Shown: piece by piece, positions 1-8,083 of the stretch
Layout of the letters: the number at the start of each line of letters is the position of its first letter
Position numbering within the stretch: position 1 is the stretch's first letter
DNA from: an uncultured Streptococcus sp.
GTDB lineage: Bacteria; Bacillota; Bacilli; Lactobacillales; Streptococcaceae
Reading direction: 5' to 3'
Assembly (NCBI GenBank): GCA_934215455.1
Contig: CAKPZX010000024.1
Location: 1-25,624 of the forward strand
Length of the DNA stretch: 25,624 nucleotides
The notes under the pieces: generated by a model
Told to the model about the DNA's origin: nothing
The model's input: only the letters and a program-made list of their open reading frames with translations
Databases searched by the model: none
Program-made: the position numbers and the translations under genes

Positions 1-199
1 TGAGTACGGACGTTAGGTGAAATTATCCAGTGGATGATTTCAGCAATCCAGGAAGTTCCATGACTTAGTTTTGAACCCCTTCGCTTTTTAATTTTTAGGC
101 TCAGGCTAAAACAGTTTCCCAAACTGTTTTACTCCCAAAACTCCCGAGTGCTAGAAACAATGGTGTTTCTAGCACTTTTATCACAGCGGAAAGTTTCAT
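1..199 (+). repeat. Streptococcal intergenic repeat, left copy
   Basis: This non-coding element shares several blocks with the reverse complement of 25082-25205: the end TGAGTACGGACGT, a core around AAGTTCCATGACTTAG, CAAAACTCCCGAGTGCT, and the far end GCGGAAAGTTTCA. It contains a perfect 13-bp stem (147-159 with 164-176) followed by TTTT, which would act as a terminator for a gene off the left edge. A second palindrome lies at 110-132 in a segment the other copy lacks. The element probably starts a few bases before the window. It has no mobility gene and I do not know its family name. Confidence 0.7.
147..180 (+). terminator. Terminator-like hairpin within the left repeat
   Basis: AGTGCTAGAAACA pairs perfectly with TGTTTCTAGCACT around a 4-base loop and is followed by TTTTA. 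It would end a transcript entering from the left. Confidence 0.6.
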
Positions 200-348
200 T
201 ATATATTTAGATACTCTACAAAAATACAACATTTGAATTCTTAGCATCACTTAGGTTGTTATTTGTAAAAAAGGATTACCTATATTCTAGAAGAACCCCG
301 AAAGTTCTTTTATGATTGCTGCATATAGTCTCTAACTAGTGAGTTAGA
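200..348 (+). other. Gene-free stretch with a small hairpin and an inverted repeat
   Basis: This is AT-rich DNA between the left repeat and the first gene, with no credible open frame. AAGAAC (291-296) can pair with GTTCTT (304-309), followed by a short T run: a weak terminator-like hairpin. TCTAACT (331-337) and AGTTAGA (342-348) form a 7-bp inverted repeat directly upstream of the -35 box at 349, which makes it a candidate operator. Confidence 0.35.
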
Positions 349-376
349 TTGAGATTCAAATGAAAGATGCTATAAT
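349..376 (+). promoter_or_regulatory. Promoter of the five-paralog cluster
   Basis: TTGAGA (349-354) and TATAAT (371-376) are separated by 16 bases, as in a sigma-A promoter. Transcription would start near 383. A 7-bp hairpin (388-394 with 400-406) then lies at the extreme 5' end of the transcript, upstream of the first gene's ribosome binding site. Confidence 0.7.
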
Positions 377-432
377 AGTAAGGAAAGTGACTGGCCCATC
401 CAGTCATGAAAGGAAGGATTGGAGAAGAAGAG

Positions 433-876
433 ATGAAGAGACAAATGGAACTATTTTTGATTATTCTGTTACCGATCCTAGGACTGGTTTTTCTTGGAGG
501 GAAGATCATGACCCTTACCAAAAGACCGGAGCAGAAGATAACGACCACTTCTTCAAAGAAAGTTGTACAAAAAACAAAAGAAGAAATAAAAAAAGAGCAA
601 ATCGCTTATCTCAAAGAGCATGAGCAAGAAATCGTCGATTTTGTGAAAGCCCAAAATCCGAAAGTCGAATCTGTTCAGATTGATTGGGATGAAACTCAGA
701 TGAGTGATGGTGGGCTTACAACTCCCGAATATTATATGAATGTTTTTGGGCGCATTAATCATATCGAGAACTCAGGATGGGGAGTGGATATTCCAATTAA
801 TGATGATCAGTCAATTAACATGCAAGAAATGTTTATGCTTCATGAACCTACGATTGGCGGAAAGCCTATTTCCTAA
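433..876 (+). CDS. Small membrane-anchored exported protein, paralog 1 of 5
   Basis: A 147-residue protein of unknown function. Residues 6-24 are a hydrophobic segment after a short charged start. It has no lipobox cysteine, so it is probably held by an N-terminal membrane anchor with the rest outside the cell. The soluble part carries the motif shared by all five paralogs: YLKEHEQE, a VKxxNxKVESVQ strand, a W-D pair, a G-rich turn, then SGWGVDI. I chose the ATG at 433 rather than 406. It has GGAG at a good distance, and it gives the same start and length as paralog 5, whose first 47 codons are almost identical. It is the first gene of the cluster. Role is unproven; an immunity-type function is suggested by the array and the broken gene at its end. 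Confidence 0.75.
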   Translation: MKRQMELFLIILLPILGLVFLGGKIMTLTKRPEQKITTTSSKKVVQKTKEEIKKEQIAYLKEHEQEIVDFVKAQNPKVESVQIDWDETQMSDGGLTTPEYYMNVFGRINHIENSGWGVDIPINDDQSINMQEMFMLHEPTIGGKPIS

Positions 877-925
877 GTAAGTACAATGCATTTTAAAAAA
901 GAACTGTTTTAGAGAAAGATAGCAC

Positions 926-1363
926 ATGATAAAACAAACGGCGTTTAAATTAATCACTACCTTAGCTCTCCTTGCAAGTATAGGAGGATGTACCATAAAA
1001 TCAAAAGAGCAAACGAAATCAGCACCCATTGCAACCCCTTCGACAACCAAGGAAGATAAAGAAGCGACGAAGCAAAAACAAATTGCCTATTTGAAAGAAC
1101 ATGAAAAAGAAATTGTTGATTTTGTAAAGTCAAAAAATTCTAAAATAGAATCCGTTCAGGTTAATTGGAGTGATATTCGATGGGGCGAAGCAGGCAACGG
1201 AACACCTCAAGGAGGTGGCGAAATCATCGAGTTGTATGGTGGTTTTAATCATATTAAAAATTCTGGTTGGAATGTCACGATTGAGATTGTTAATGAAATA
1301 CCTGATCTAAAAACTATGATGTTAAGCAATGGTTTTGGTGTTGGAGGAGAAGTATTTGAGTAA
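926..1363 (+). CDS. Small lipoprotein, paralog 2 of 5
   Basis: A 145-residue predicted lipoprotein. A basic start and hydrophobic stretch end in the lipobox SIGGC, so Cys22 would be lipidated and the mature domain tethered outside the membrane. The linker is Thr/Ser/Lys-rich. It is followed by the family core KQKQIAYLKEHEKEIVDFVK, a W-containing strand, GNGTPQGG, and NHIKNSGWNV near the C-terminus. GNGTPQGG is shared with paralogs 3 and 4; paralogs 1 and 5 have GGLTTPEYY in that place. The ribosome binding site is weak (AGAGAAAG). It has the same direction as its neighbours with short gaps, so it is probably co-transcribed. Function unknown. Confidence 0.8.
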   Translation: MIKQTAFKLITTLALLASIGGCTIKSKEQTKSAPIATPSTTKEDKEATKQKQIAYLKEHEKEIVDFVKSKNSKIESVQVNWSDIRWGEAGNGTPQGGGEIIELYGGFNHIKNSGWNVTIEIVNEIPDLKTMMLSNGFGVGGEVFE

Positions 1364-1381
1364 TTTGGATAAGGAAAAGCT

Positions 1382-1819
1382 ATGAAATTACAAACAAGAC
1401 AAATCATGGTAACAGTTGTTGCCATTGTGGGATTTTTAAGTTTTGGAGGGTGTGTTGGGAAGCCAAAAGAACAGACGAAACCAATAAATCACATCGCTTC
1501 TTCATCAACCAAAGAAGATAAAAAAGCCATTAAACAAAAACAGCTCGCCTATCTGAAAGAACACGAGCAAGAAATGACGGACTATGTGAAAGCACATAAT
1601 GCCAATATTCATCAGGTGTCTTATGACTGGGACAGTATTAAAACAGTTGTAGGAGGTAATGGAACACCTCAGGGAGGTGACGAAATACTATTAGTTTATG
1701 GTTATGCCAATGGAAGTGATCTAACAAATTTTAGACTGAATTTTACGTTAGACGAAAATAAGATGCCTAAAATAGATTCAATTGGTTCTGATAGTTTGTA
1801 TCGGGTAGAAAAGAAATGA
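1382..1819 (+). CDS. Small lipoprotein, paralog 3 of 5
   Basis: A 145-residue predicted lipoprotein with lipobox FGGC at the end of the signal peptide. The mature part keeps the family helix YLKEHEQEMTDYVKAHN, a YDWDSIK strand and GGNGTPQGGDE. The C-terminal half departs most from its siblings: the usual NHIxxSGW block is replaced by NGSDLTNFRLNF. If the family are immunity proteins, this surface would be a natural place for specificity, but that is inference. AAGGAAA sits 6 bases before the ATG. It is probably co-transcribed with the genes on both sides. Confidence 0.8.
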   Translation: MKLQTRQIMVTVVAIVGFLSFGGCVGKPKEQTKPINHIASSSTKEDKKAIKQKQLAYLKEHEQEMTDYVKAHNANIHQVSYDWDSIKTVVGGNGTPQGGDEILLVYGYANGSDLTNFRLNFTLDENKMPKIDSIGSDSLYRVEKK

Positions 1820-1878
1820 TCCGTCCGTTAGACTATGAGAGATGCAATAGAGGAATCGCTTTTAAACGAAATAAAATT

Positions 1879-2316
1879 ATGAAAAAACAAATAAACAATC
1901 TGATGATTGCACTTGCTTTCATTTTAACAATTGGATGTCTAGTAGGATGTGTGAAGCAAGAACGTGAAAAGAGCAGACAAGCGCAAACTGTCACCTCTTC
2001 AACCACAAAAGAAGATAAAGAAGCTATTAAACAAAAGCAGCTAGCCTATTTGAAAGAACATGAAGAAGAAATAGTCAATTTTGTGAAATCGAAGAGTTCA
2101 AAGATTGAATCTGTTCAGATTTATTGGGACGAAACGCAATGGATTGATGGTGGAAATGGGACACCACAAGGTGGAGATGAGGTCATAGAAATTTTTGGTA
2201 CCGTCAATCAACTTGAAGATTCAGGATGGAGGGTGGATGTCGTATTTGATTCTGATCAAAAGATGACTTTCAGTATGGGCTATAATATTAGTATTAAGGG
2301 TAATTATATTGAGTAA
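1879..2316 (+). CDS. Small lipoprotein, paralog 4 of 5
   Basis: A 145-residue predicted lipoprotein with lipobox LVGC, then the shared YLKEHEEEIVNFVK helix, VQIYWDETQW, GNGTPQGGDE and SGWRVDV. The frame is open back to an ATG at 1816 that overlaps the stop of paralog 3. I prefer 1879 because it gives a normal signal peptide (MKKQINN followed by a hydrophobic run) and exactly the 145 residues of paralogs 2 and 3. The 1816 start would add 21 residues that include Cys and several charges. No good ribosome binding site is visible at either start, so the choice is not certain. Function unknown. Confidence 0.75.
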   Translation: MKKQINNLMIALAFILTIGCLVGCVKQEREKSRQAQTVTSSTTKEDKEAIKQKQLAYLKEHEEEIVNFVKSKSSKIESVQIYWDETQWIDGGNGTPQGGDEVIEIFGTVNQLEDSGWRVDVVFDSDQKMTFSMGYNISIKGNYIE

Positions 2317-2350
2317 GAACTGGAAGATTCAAAGCCTGTAAGGAGGATTT

Positions 2351-2794
2351 ATGAAGAGACAAATGGAACTATTTTTGATTATTTTGTTACCGATCCTAGG
2401 ACTGGTTTTTCTTGGAGGAAAAATCATGACCCTGACCAAAAGACCCGAACAGAAGATAACGGCCTCGTCTTCAAAGAAAGTCGTACAAAAACCAGAAGGA
2501 GACATAAAAAAAGAACAACTGGACTACCTAAAAGAACACGAACAGAAGGTTATTGATTTAGTCAAAGCACAAAATTCAAAAGTTGAATCCGTTCAGATTG
2601 ATTGGGATAAGACACAATGGAGCGATGGCGGACTTACAACTCCTGAATATTATATGAATGTTTATGGAGGTATAAATCATATTGAAGAATCGGGTTGGAG
2701 AGTAGATATCCCAATTAATGATGACAATACATTGAATCTAGATGAGATGTATATAGGATCCGACATTCACATAGGGGGGAGATTATTTGAGTAA
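2351..2794 (+). CDS. Small membrane-anchored exported protein, paralog 5 of 5
   Basis: A 147-residue near-twin of paralog 1: the N-terminal 37 residues are identical (MKRQMELFLIIL onward) and most DNA differences there are silent. It has an N-terminal membrane segment without a lipobox cysteine, then the family core YLKEHEQKVIDLVKAQN, VQIDWDKTQW, GGLTTPEYY and SGWRVDI. AGGAGG lies 6 bases before the ATG, the strongest ribosome binding site in the cluster. Its last codons overlap a TTG start (2787) of the pseudogene that follows, as if the two were translationally coupled. Function unknown. Confidence 0.8.
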   Translation: MKRQMELFLIILLPILGLVFLGGKIMTLTKRPEQKITASSSKKVVQKPEGDIKKEQLDYLKEHEQKVIDLVKAQNSKVESVQIDWDKTQWSDGGLTTPEYYMNVYGGINHIEESGWRVDIPINDDNTLNLDEMYIGSDIHIGGRLFE

Positions 2795-2997
2795 TTGGAA
2801 TTTGGGCAGTTTTGATAATCGATATGCTTCATTAGCTGAATCAACATACAGAGATAGACTCCAACAAGTTTCCATATGAATGATTAGATCAAATCCAGGA
2901 AGAGCACTCAAAACTCAAGTGGGAGTATGACAATGAGATAGATGCTTTCTATATAAATCAGAAAAAGCTGGAATCGAAAGTCAAAAAAAATCAGTAA
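2787..2997 (+). pseudogene. Remnant of a larger gene: start and C-terminal tail only
   Basis: Two coding-like pieces survive. The first runs from a TTG at 2787, behind GGGGGAG, and reads (M)SNWNLGSFDNRYASLAES and on to a stop at 2877-2879 (30 residues). The second, in another frame, runs 2884-2997 and reads LDQIQEEHSKLKWEYDNE with a Lys/Gln-rich helical tail, ending in TAA inside the terminator stem. This fits a long gene that lost its middle and its frame. From memory, unverified, the start resembles large streptococcal lipase-like proteins and the tail resembles the helical targeting end of type VII secretion substrates. The deletion is seen; the identity is inferred. Confidence 0.6.
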
Positions 2998-3018
2998 GGT
3001 TGTCCTTACTGATTTTTT
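2985..3018. terminator. Bidirectional terminator
   Basis: AAAAAATCAGTAAGG (2985-2999) pairs perfectly with CCTTACTGATTTTTT (3004-3018) around TTGT. A-tract and T-tract flank it, so it can end both the plus-strand cluster and the minus-strand gene at 3017. It overlaps the stop codons of both. Confidence 0.9.
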
Positions 3019-3451
3019 AGTTGGACCCAGATGTGGCTGTATCTGCGCCACTGTCTGTTGTTGCGGAGCCTTGGTCTTGTGCGGCAGATGAACTGGTTTC
3101 GGTAGCTGATGAGCTATCGGTTTCTTTTTGTGAACTAGCATCTGTATTACTAGAATCGGTTTGCGTATTGGTGTTAGCATCTGTATTGGTAGCGCTTGAG
3201 TCAGATCCCTTATCGTGAACCACGACGACGCTGGTGCTACTAGATGGTTTGTCTTCTGTTTTTTGATTATCTTTATTGAGCAGGCTCATGATGGTAAAGG
3301 AAGTGACGATAATCCCTAGGAGACTGGCAATCGTAGCTACAACCGTTTGAAATACGGACAAACCTTGTTTGACTTTCTCACCGCGAGATGGTCTTGTATC
3401 AACTTTTTCCTCAGGTTTTTGGTTTTTGTTACTTCTTGAATATTGTGACAT
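3017..3451 (-). CDS. Single-pass membrane protein with Ser/Thr/Asp-rich tail
   Basis: A 144-residue protein. The first ~30 residues are polar and basic (SRSNKNQKPEEK, RPSRGEKVKQG). A transmembrane helix follows at about 32-55 (VFQTVVATIASLLGII). The rest is a low-complexity tail of Ser, Thr, Asp, Gln and Ala ending in TSGSN, probably outside the cell. It resembles a streptococcal family that I believe is catalogued as DUF6556; no function is established. I prefer the ATG at 3451 over 3457 because AAAGAGA lies 6 bases before it. It is transcribed divergently from the cysteine desulfurase gene, from its own promoter. Confidence 0.75.
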   Translation of the reverse strand: MSQYSRSNKNQKPEEKVDTRPSRGEKVKQGLSVFQTVVATIASLLGIIVTSFTIMSLLNKDNQKTEDKPSSSTSVVVVHDKGSDSSATNTDANTNTQTDSSNTDASSQKETDSSSATETSSSAAQDQGSATTDSGADTATSGSN

Positions 3452-3494
3452 GTTCATTCTCTTTCTATCAAAAATTGTTTTTTAACACTTTCCT

Positions 3495-3523
3495 ATTATA
3501 AGTCATTTTCTGAAAAATGTCTA
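3495..3523 (-). promoter_or_regulatory. Promoter of the minus-strand membrane protein gene
   Basis: Read on the minus strand, TAGACA (3523-3518) and TATAAT (3500-3495) are separated by 17 bases, close to the sigma-A consensus. Confidence 0.75.
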
Positions 3524-3576
3524 AAAAGAACTGATTTTTATAGAGTGATTTTGCTGCATCTCTCTTTATCAAATCC

Positions 3577-3605
3577 TTGTCCCAAGCGGTCAGAAATGAT
3601 AAAAT
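3577..3605 (+). promoter_or_regulatory. Promoter of cysteine desulfurase-thiI
   Basis: TTGTCC (3577-3582), a 17-base spacer and TAAAAT (3600-3605) lie 38 bases before the desulfurase ATG. The -35 box is imperfect. Confidence 0.5.
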
Positions 3606-3643
3606 AGAAGTTACGTAAAAAGAAAGTGATGGATGCGTAGGAC

Positions 3644-4786
3644 ATGATCTATTTTGACAATTCAGCAACGACTAAACCCTATCCAGAAGTCCTTGCGACT
3701 TATACAGAAGTAGCGACTCGTATCTGGGGCAACCCTTCTAGTTTGCACAATCTAGGTAGTCAAGCTACTCGTATTTTGGAAGCTTCTCGGAAACAAATTG
3801 CGGAGCTAATTGGTAAGAAGGCTGAGGAAATTTACTTCACGTCTGGTGGGACAGAAGGGGACAACTGGATCCTCAAGGGTGTCGCCTTTGAGAAAGCTCC
3901 TTATGGCAAGCATATCATTGTCTCTGACATCGAGCATCCCGCTATCAAGGAATCAGCTGCTTGGTTAAAGACGCAGGGATTCGAAGTAGATTACGCTCCA
4001 GTGGATGAGTGTGGTTTTGTCAAGGTAGATGCCTTGGCTAATCTACTCCGTCCGGATACGACCTTGCTCTCTGTCATGGCGGTCAACAATGAGATTGGCT
4101 CCATCCAGCCCATCCATGACATTGCGGCTCTCCTAGAAGATCGTCCAACGATTAGTTTCCATGTCGATGCTGTGCAAGCCTTGGCAAAGGTGGCAACAGA
4201 GGTTTATCTACCAGAGCGTGTGGACTTTGCGACCTTCTCTAGTCACAAATTCCATGGCCTTCGCGGAGTTGGCTTTGTCTATATCAAAGAAGGCAAAAAG
4301 ATCACCCCTCTCTTAACCGGAGGTGGTCAAGAAAAAGAAATGCGCTCGACAACTGAGAATGTGGCAGGTATCGCAGCAACAGCAAAAGCCCTACGCTTAG
4401 CCATGGAAAACCAAGAAGCTTTTGCCAGCAAGACCCAGCAGATGAAAGAAGTTATCCGCAAAGAATTGGCTAACTATCCAGATGTCACTATCTTTTCTGG
4501 TAAGGATCACTTTGCGCCTCATATCTTGACTTTCGGGATCAAGGGAGTTCGTGGAGAAGTAGTGGTCCATGCCTTTGAAGAGTTTGATATTTACATCTCG
4601 ACCACTAGTGCCTGCTCGTCCAAAGCTGGAAAACCAGCTGGTACCTTGATTGCCATGGGAGTGGACAAGAGTATCGCTCAGACTGCTGTTCGCTTGAGTC
4701 TCGACCTTGAAAATGACATGAGCCAAGTCGAGCAATTCTTGACCAAGTTCAAACTGATTTACGAACAAACACGAAAAGTACGTTAA
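3644..4786 (+). CDS. Cysteine desulfurase (NifS/IscS type)
   Basis: A 380-residue PLP-dependent class V aminotransferase-fold enzyme that removes sulfur from cysteine as a protein-bound persulfide. The N-terminal YFDNSATT motif is typical. SSHK places the PLP lysine at Lys202. Cys324 in TTSACSSKAG is the sulfur-carrying cysteine, in a short loop segment. It lies 18 bases upstream of thiI in the same direction. The pair is known from Firmicutes, where the desulfurase donates sulfur to ThiI for 4-thiouridine in tRNA, so that is its likely partner here. General Fe-S assembly in streptococci is usually the job of SufS, so this is probably not the main Fe-S desulfurase. Length is normal. Confidence 0.92.
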   Translation: MIYFDNSATTKPYPEVLATYTEVATRIWGNPSSLHNLGSQATRILEASRKQIAELIGKKAEEIYFTSGGTEGDNWILKGVAFEKAPYGKHIIVSDIEHPAIKESAAWLKTQGFEVDYAPVDECGFVKVDALANLLRPDTTLLSVMAVNNEIGSIQPIHDIAALLEDRPTISFHVDAVQALAKVATEVYLPERVDFATFSSHKFHGLRGVGFVYIKEGKKITPLLTGGGQEKEMRSTTENVAGIAATAKALRLAMENQEAFASKTQQMKEVIRKELANYPDVTIFSGKDHFAPHILTFGIKGVRGEVVVHAFEEFDIYISTTSACSSKAGKPAGTLIAMGVDKSIAQTAVRLSLDLENDMSQVEQFLTKFKLIYEQTRKVR

Positions 4787-4804
4787 TTTTAGAAGGAAAT
4801 CAAC

Positions 4805-6025
4805 ATGACCTTAACTTATTCAGAAATTATGATTCGCTATGGAGAGCTTTCTACTAAAGGAAAGAACCGCATGCGTTTCATCAATAAACTTCGCAATAAT
4901 ATTCAAGATGTTTTATCTATCTATCCAGCTGTCAAAGTGACAGCCGACCGTGATCGGGCCCATGCTTATCTGCATGGGACGGATTATGAGCCAGTAGCAG
5001 AATCCCTCAAGCAGGTTTTTGGAATCCAAAATTTTTCACCTGTTTACAAGATTGAAAAATCTGTTCCGGCCTTAAAAATGGCGGTGCAAGAGATCATGAA
5101 GGAGATTTACAAGGATGGATTGACCTTTAAAATCTCAAGTAAACGCAGTGACCATACCTTTGAACTCGATAGTCGCGAGCTCAACCAAACCTTGGGTGGT
5201 GCGGTCTTTGAAGCTATCCCAACCATCCAAGCTCAGATGAAAAAACCAGATATCAACTTGCAAGTTGAAATTCGAGAAGAAGCAGCCTATATTTCTTATG
5301 AAACCATTAAAGGAGCAGGTGGCCTTCCAGTTGGTACATCCGGCAAGGGCATGCTCATGCTTTCTGGTGGGATCGACTCTCCAGTAGCTGGTTACCTAGC
5401 CTTGAAGCGTGGAGTAGATATCGAGGCGGTTCACTTTGCTAGCCCGCCTTATACCAGCCCAGGTGCTCTTAAAAAAGCCCATGATTTAACACGGAAGTTG
5501 ACCAAGTTTGGGGGCAATATCCAATTTATCGAGGTGCCCTTCACAGAGATCCAAGAGGAAATCAAGGCAAAAGCGCCAGAAGCTTACCTCATGACTTTGA
5601 CCCGTCGCTTTATGATGCGCATTACAGACCGTATTCGCGAGGTTCGCGGTGGTTTGGTGATTATCAATGGTGAAAGCTTGGGACAAGTGGCTAGCCAAAC
5701 CTTAGAGAGTATGCAGGCCATCAATGCAGTGACCAATACGCCGGTTATCCGTCCAGTAGTGACCATGGACAAATTGGAAATCATCGATATTGCCCAAGCC
5801 ATTGATACCTTTGAAATCTCTATCCAGCCATTCGAAGATTGTTGTACCATCTTTGCACCGGATCGTCCAAAGACGAATCCGAAACTCAAAAATGCGGAGC
5901 AGTATGAGCAACGTATGGATGTGGAAGCTTTGGTGGAGCGTGCTGTAGCAGGCATCATCGTAACAGAGATTACACCAAAAGCAGAAAAAGATGAGGTCGA
6001 TGACCTGATTGAGGATTTGCTATAG
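4805..6025 (+). CDS. thiI: tRNA 4-thiouridine sulfurtransferase ThiI
   Basis: A 406-residue protein that adenylates and thiolates U8 of tRNA using sulfur from a desulfurase. In order: an N-terminal ferredoxin-like region (residues 1-60), a THUMP RNA-binding domain to about 165, and a PP-loop ATPase with [10 protein letters not shown] at 187-196. A CC pair near 346 precedes the [11 protein letters not shown] motif. There is no C-terminal rhodanese domain, as usual in Firmicutes and unlike the longer E. coli protein. The start is supported by AGAAGGAA upstream. It follows its likely sulfur donor, and a terminator begins two bases after its stop. Confidence 0.95.
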   Translation: MTLTYSEIMIRYGELSTKGKNRMRFINKLRNNIQDVLSIYPAVKVTADRDRAHAYLHGTDYEPVAESLKQVFGIQNFSPVYKIEKSVPALKMAVQEIMKEIYKDGLTFKISSKRSDHTFELDSRELNQTLGGAVFEAIPTIQAQMKKPDINLQVEIREEAAYISYETIKGAGGLPVGTSGKGMLMLSGGIDSPVAGYLALKRGVDIEAVHFASPPYTSPGALKKAHDLTRKLTKFGGNIQFIEVPFTEIQEEIKAKAPEAYLMTLTRRFMMRITDRIREVRGGLVIINGESLGQVASQTLESMQAINAVTNTPVIRPVVTMDKLEIIDIAQAIDTFEISIQPFEDCCTIFAPDRPKTNPKLKNAEQYEQRMDVEALVERAVAGIIVTEITPKAEKDEVDDLIEDLL

Positions 6026-6026
6026 G

Positions 6027-6054
6027 AGAGACTGGGGGTATCCAGCCTCTTTTT
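6027..6054 (+). terminator. Terminator after thiI
   Basis: AGAGACTGG (6027-6035) pairs with CCAGCCTCT (6042-6050) with one mismatch, followed by TTTT. The next gene starts only 24 bases later, so some readthrough into it is possible. Confidence 0.65.
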
Positions 6055-6077
6055 CTAACCAACTTAAAGGAGACAAG

Positions 6078-6620
6078 ATGAAAAAAATTATCGTTTTAAT
6101 GACAAGTTTGCTTCTGTTGACAGGCTGTGTCAAAGTATCATTTACTGGACCGAAAAAAGAAGAAAAGACCAGCCAGTCAACCAGCAGTAAAAAAGAACCG
6201 CTCACATTTGTCAGAGCCGACCAGTACAAAGATCAGGACAACGAAGTCTTGGAAGCATCTGAGAAATTTATCAAGGAACATCCAACGCTTGGAGAAGCTG
6301 GAAAATTATTTGTCTTTTTCCCAGGCTATACCTTTGGAAATGAGGAAAATCGCTTCGCCTTGTTCTTTATCGTGAATCGTACCACCACAACCATCGATCG
6401 TAATGGATCCTTTGTCTTGAATTTGGAATATGATGGGGAGCCACTTTTCAAAGATGTCACAGTTGACTATGAAATCAACGAATCTGGTGTATTGAAACCC
6501 AATACGGCTGCAGCCATTCCTATCAAAATCACCAAGGAACAAGAAGAAAAAATGAAGGGCATGAACGATTCTTCAAAAGCTAAAATGAGTTTCAATGACT
6601 TTAAATTTAAGGATAAGTAG
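6078..6620 (+). CDS. Predicted lipoprotein of unknown function
   Basis: A 180-residue protein. A lysine start and hydrophobic run end in lipobox LTGC, so Cys15 is the predicted lipidation site. A Ser/Lys/Glu-rich linker follows. The mature domain (about residues 45-180) looks like a beta-sandwich, with strands such as FALFFIVNRTTTTID, GSFVLNLEYDG and AAIPIKITKEQ. I do not recognise a named family; streptococcal lipoproteins with an immunoglobulin-like outer domain are the closest idea. AAAGGAGA gives the start at 6078, and the longer frame from 6009 would run through the thiI terminator. No promoter of its own is obvious, so it may depend on thiI readthrough. Confidence 0.8.
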   Translation: MKKIIVLMTSLLLLTGCVKVSFTGPKKEEKTSQSTSSKKEPLTFVRADQYKDQDNEVLEASEKFIKEHPTLGEAGKLFVFFPGYTFGNEENRFALFFIVNRTTTTIDRNGSFVLNLEYDGEPLFKDVTVDYEINESGVLKPNTAAAIPIKITKEQEEKMKGMNDSSKAKMSFNDFKFKDK

Positions 6621-6712
6621 ATGAAGAAGTCGGACTGACAAGTGATCTTAACATAAAAAATACAAAATAATCCATTTTATAAAAGAAATTCGTTTTCAAA
6701 GCGCAAAAATAC

Positions 6713-6741
6713 TTGTCTTTGTCTGATAGAAGTGATATACT
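6713..6741 (+). promoter_or_regulatory. Promoter of rplU-prp-rpmA
   Basis: TTGTCT (6713-6718), a 17-base spacer and TATACT (6736-6741). Transcription would start near 6748, which leaves a 5' leader of about 135 bases before rplU. Confidence 0.75.
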
Positions 6742-6747
6742 AAGAGA

Positions 6748-6882
6748 GTTGACTATGCACATGCCTGTGCAACCGCTCGATCATCGTCGCTCATTTTCAT
6801 GAGAGTAAGTGGTTCGTCCCACGATGCTAGGCGAGTCTTCACAAAAATACGGGGAAACCCAAAAATACATAGGAGGTGCATA
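6748..6882 (+). promoter_or_regulatory. L21-type ribosomal protein leader
   Basis: This structured 5' leader precedes rplU. Visible pairings are GCACA/TGTGC (6757-6761 with 6766-6770), CTCAT/ATGAG (6790-6794 with 6799-6803) and an outer CATCGT/ACGATG (6782-6787 with 6821-6826). Firmicutes have a known L21 leader here, thought to be bound by L21 for autogenous control. I assign it by position and structure; a covariance model search would confirm it. Confidence 0.7.
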
Positions 6883-7197
6883 ATGAGCACATACGCAATC
6901 ATTAAAACTGGCGGAAAACAAGTTAAAGTTGAAGTTGGTCAAGCAGTCTACGTTGAAAAATTGAACGTTGAAGCTGGTCAAGAAGTTACATTTAACGAAG
7001 TTGTTCTTGTTGGTGGTGAAAACACTGTTGTCGGAACTCCACTTGTTTCAGGAGCTACTGTTGTTGGAACTGTTGAAAAACAAGGAAAACAAAAGAAAGT
7101 TGTTACTTACAAGTACAAACCTAAAAAAGGTAGCCACCGTAAACAAGGTCACCGTCAACCTTACACTAAAGTTGTCATCAACGCTATTAACGCTTAA
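6883..7197 (+). CDS. rplU: 50S ribosomal protein L21
   Basis: A 104-residue protein of the large subunit that contacts 23S rRNA near L20. The start [19 protein letters not shown] and the C-terminal [19 protein letters not shown] are hallmarks of bacterial L21. I chose 6883 over the longer frame from 6799 because AGGAGG lies 6 bases upstream and the leader would otherwise be translated. First gene of the three-gene operon with prp and rpmA. Confidence 0.97.
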   Translation: MSTYAIIKTGGKQVKVEVGQAVYVEKLNVEAGQEVTFNEVVLVGGENTVVGTPLVSGATVVGTVEKQGKQKKVVTYKYKPKKGSHRKQGHRQPYTKVVINAINA

Positions 7198-7212
7198 TTT
7201 TTAGGAGAACAC

Positions 7213-7557
7213 ATGATACAAGCAGTCTTTGAACGAGCCGAAGATGGCGAGCTGAGGAGTGCAGAAATCACAGGGCACGCTGGAAGCGGTGAATACGGCT
7301 TTGATGTCGTGTGTGCATCGGTTTCGACTCTAGCCATTAACTTTGTCAACTCTGTTGAGAAATTTGCAGGCTACGAACCGGATCTAGAATTAAACGAAGA
7401 AGAAGGTGGCTTCCTTCGGGTGACGATCCCGACGGATATTCCACCACATCAAAGAGAAATGACCCAACTATTCTTTGAATCATTTTTCTTAGGGATGGCA
7501 AACTTATCGGAGAACTCATCAGAGTTCGTCCAAACAAGAGTTATCACAGAAAACTAA
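7213..7557 (+). CDS. prp: Ribosomal-processing cysteine protease Prp
   Basis: A 114-residue protease that removes the N-terminal extension of L27 in Firmicutes. His22 and Cys34 in [18 protein letters not shown] are the catalytic pair known from the Staphylococcus aureus enzyme. The acidic C-terminal half includes a hydrophobic helix ([18 protein letters not shown] region). It sits between rplU and rpmA, next to its substrate, with 15- and 17-base gaps. AGGAGAA precedes the ATG. Length is normal for the family. Confidence 0.95.
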   Translation: MIQAVFERAEDGELRSAEITGHAGSGEYGFDVVCASVSTLAINFVNSVEKFAGYEPDLELNEEEGGFLRVTIPTDIPPHQREMTQLFFESFFLGMANLSENSSEFVQTRVITEN

Positions 7558-7574
7558 CATGGAGGAAAACAATT

Positions 7575-7868
7575 ATGTTGAAATTGAATCTTGCTAACTT
7601 GCAACTTTTCGCCCACAAAAAAGGTGGAGGTTCTACATCAAACGGACGTGATTCACAAGCAAAACGTCTTGGAGCTAAAGCAGCTGATGGACAAACTGTA
7701 ACAGGTGGATCTATCCTTTACCGTCAACGCGGTACTCACATCTACCCAGGTGTGAACGTTGGACGTGGTGGAGACGATACTTTGTTCGCAAAAGTTGAAG
7801 GCGTAGTACGCTTCGAACGTAAAGGTCGCGATAAAAAACAAGTTTCTGTTTACCCAATCGCAAAATAA
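7575..7868 (+). CDS. rpmA: 50S ribosomal protein L27 with cleavable pre-sequence
   Basis: A 97-residue protein whose N-terminus reaches the peptidyl transferase centre. The first 12 residues end in NLQLF, the Firmicute extension cut by Prp between Phe12 and Ala13 to expose AHKKGGGS. The rest ([39 protein letters not shown]) is typical L27. TGGAGGAAA precedes the ATG. A terminator starts just before its stop codon. Confidence 0.97.
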   Translation: MLKLNLANLQLFAHKKGGGSTSNGRDSQAKRLGAKAADGQTVTGGSILYRQRGTHIYPGVNVGRGGDDTLFAKVEGVVRFERKGRDKKQVSVYPIAK

Positions 7869-7889
7869 AAAGGTTTCCTTAACCTTTTT
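7867..7889 (+). terminator. Terminator of rplU-prp-rpmA
   Basis: AAAAAGGTT (7867-7875) pairs with AACCTTTTT (7881-7889) around TCCTT. The stem runs straight into its T tract. Confidence 0.8.
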
Positions 7890-7937
7890 ATCCCGAGCCT
7901 TGATCCAAAGGTGAGGAAGCTAGAAATAGCATAAATC

Positions 7938-7969
7938 AAAGCTTTCCGGATTGACGGAAGGCTTTTTTT
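7938..7969 (+). terminator. Second terminator before lacR
   Basis: AAAGCTTTCCG (7938-7948) pairs with CGGAAGGCTTT (7955-7965) apart from one mismatched position, followed by a run of T. It isolates the ribosomal operon from the lac regulon. Confidence 0.8.
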
Positions 7970-7991
7970 CTTTTATTTATTTAAAAATATC

Positions 7992-8009
7992 ATGTTTACT
8001 CTTGTTAAT
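7992..8009 (+). promoter_or_regulatory. Candidate LacR operator at lacR
   Basis: ATGTTTACTCTTGTTAAT matches the motif at 9074-9091 (minus strand TTGTTTATTTTTGTTTAT) with a few changes. It lies about 36 bases upstream of the lacR -10 box. DeoR-family repressors often bind TGTTT-containing AT-rich repeats. No binding evidence is available. Confidence 0.4.
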
Positions 8010-8044
8010 ATAATGTTTGAATTTGTGTTTTTTGAAAAATGTAG

Positions 8045-8050
8045 TATAAT
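8045..8050 (+). promoter_or_regulatory. -10 box of the lacR promoter
   Basis: A perfect TATAAT lies 34 bases before the lacR ATG. The -35 region (TTTGTG or TTGTGT) is weak. Confidence 0.6.
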
Positions 8051-8083
8051 AGAGACAAATATAGTAGGAATGGAAGTAGTACC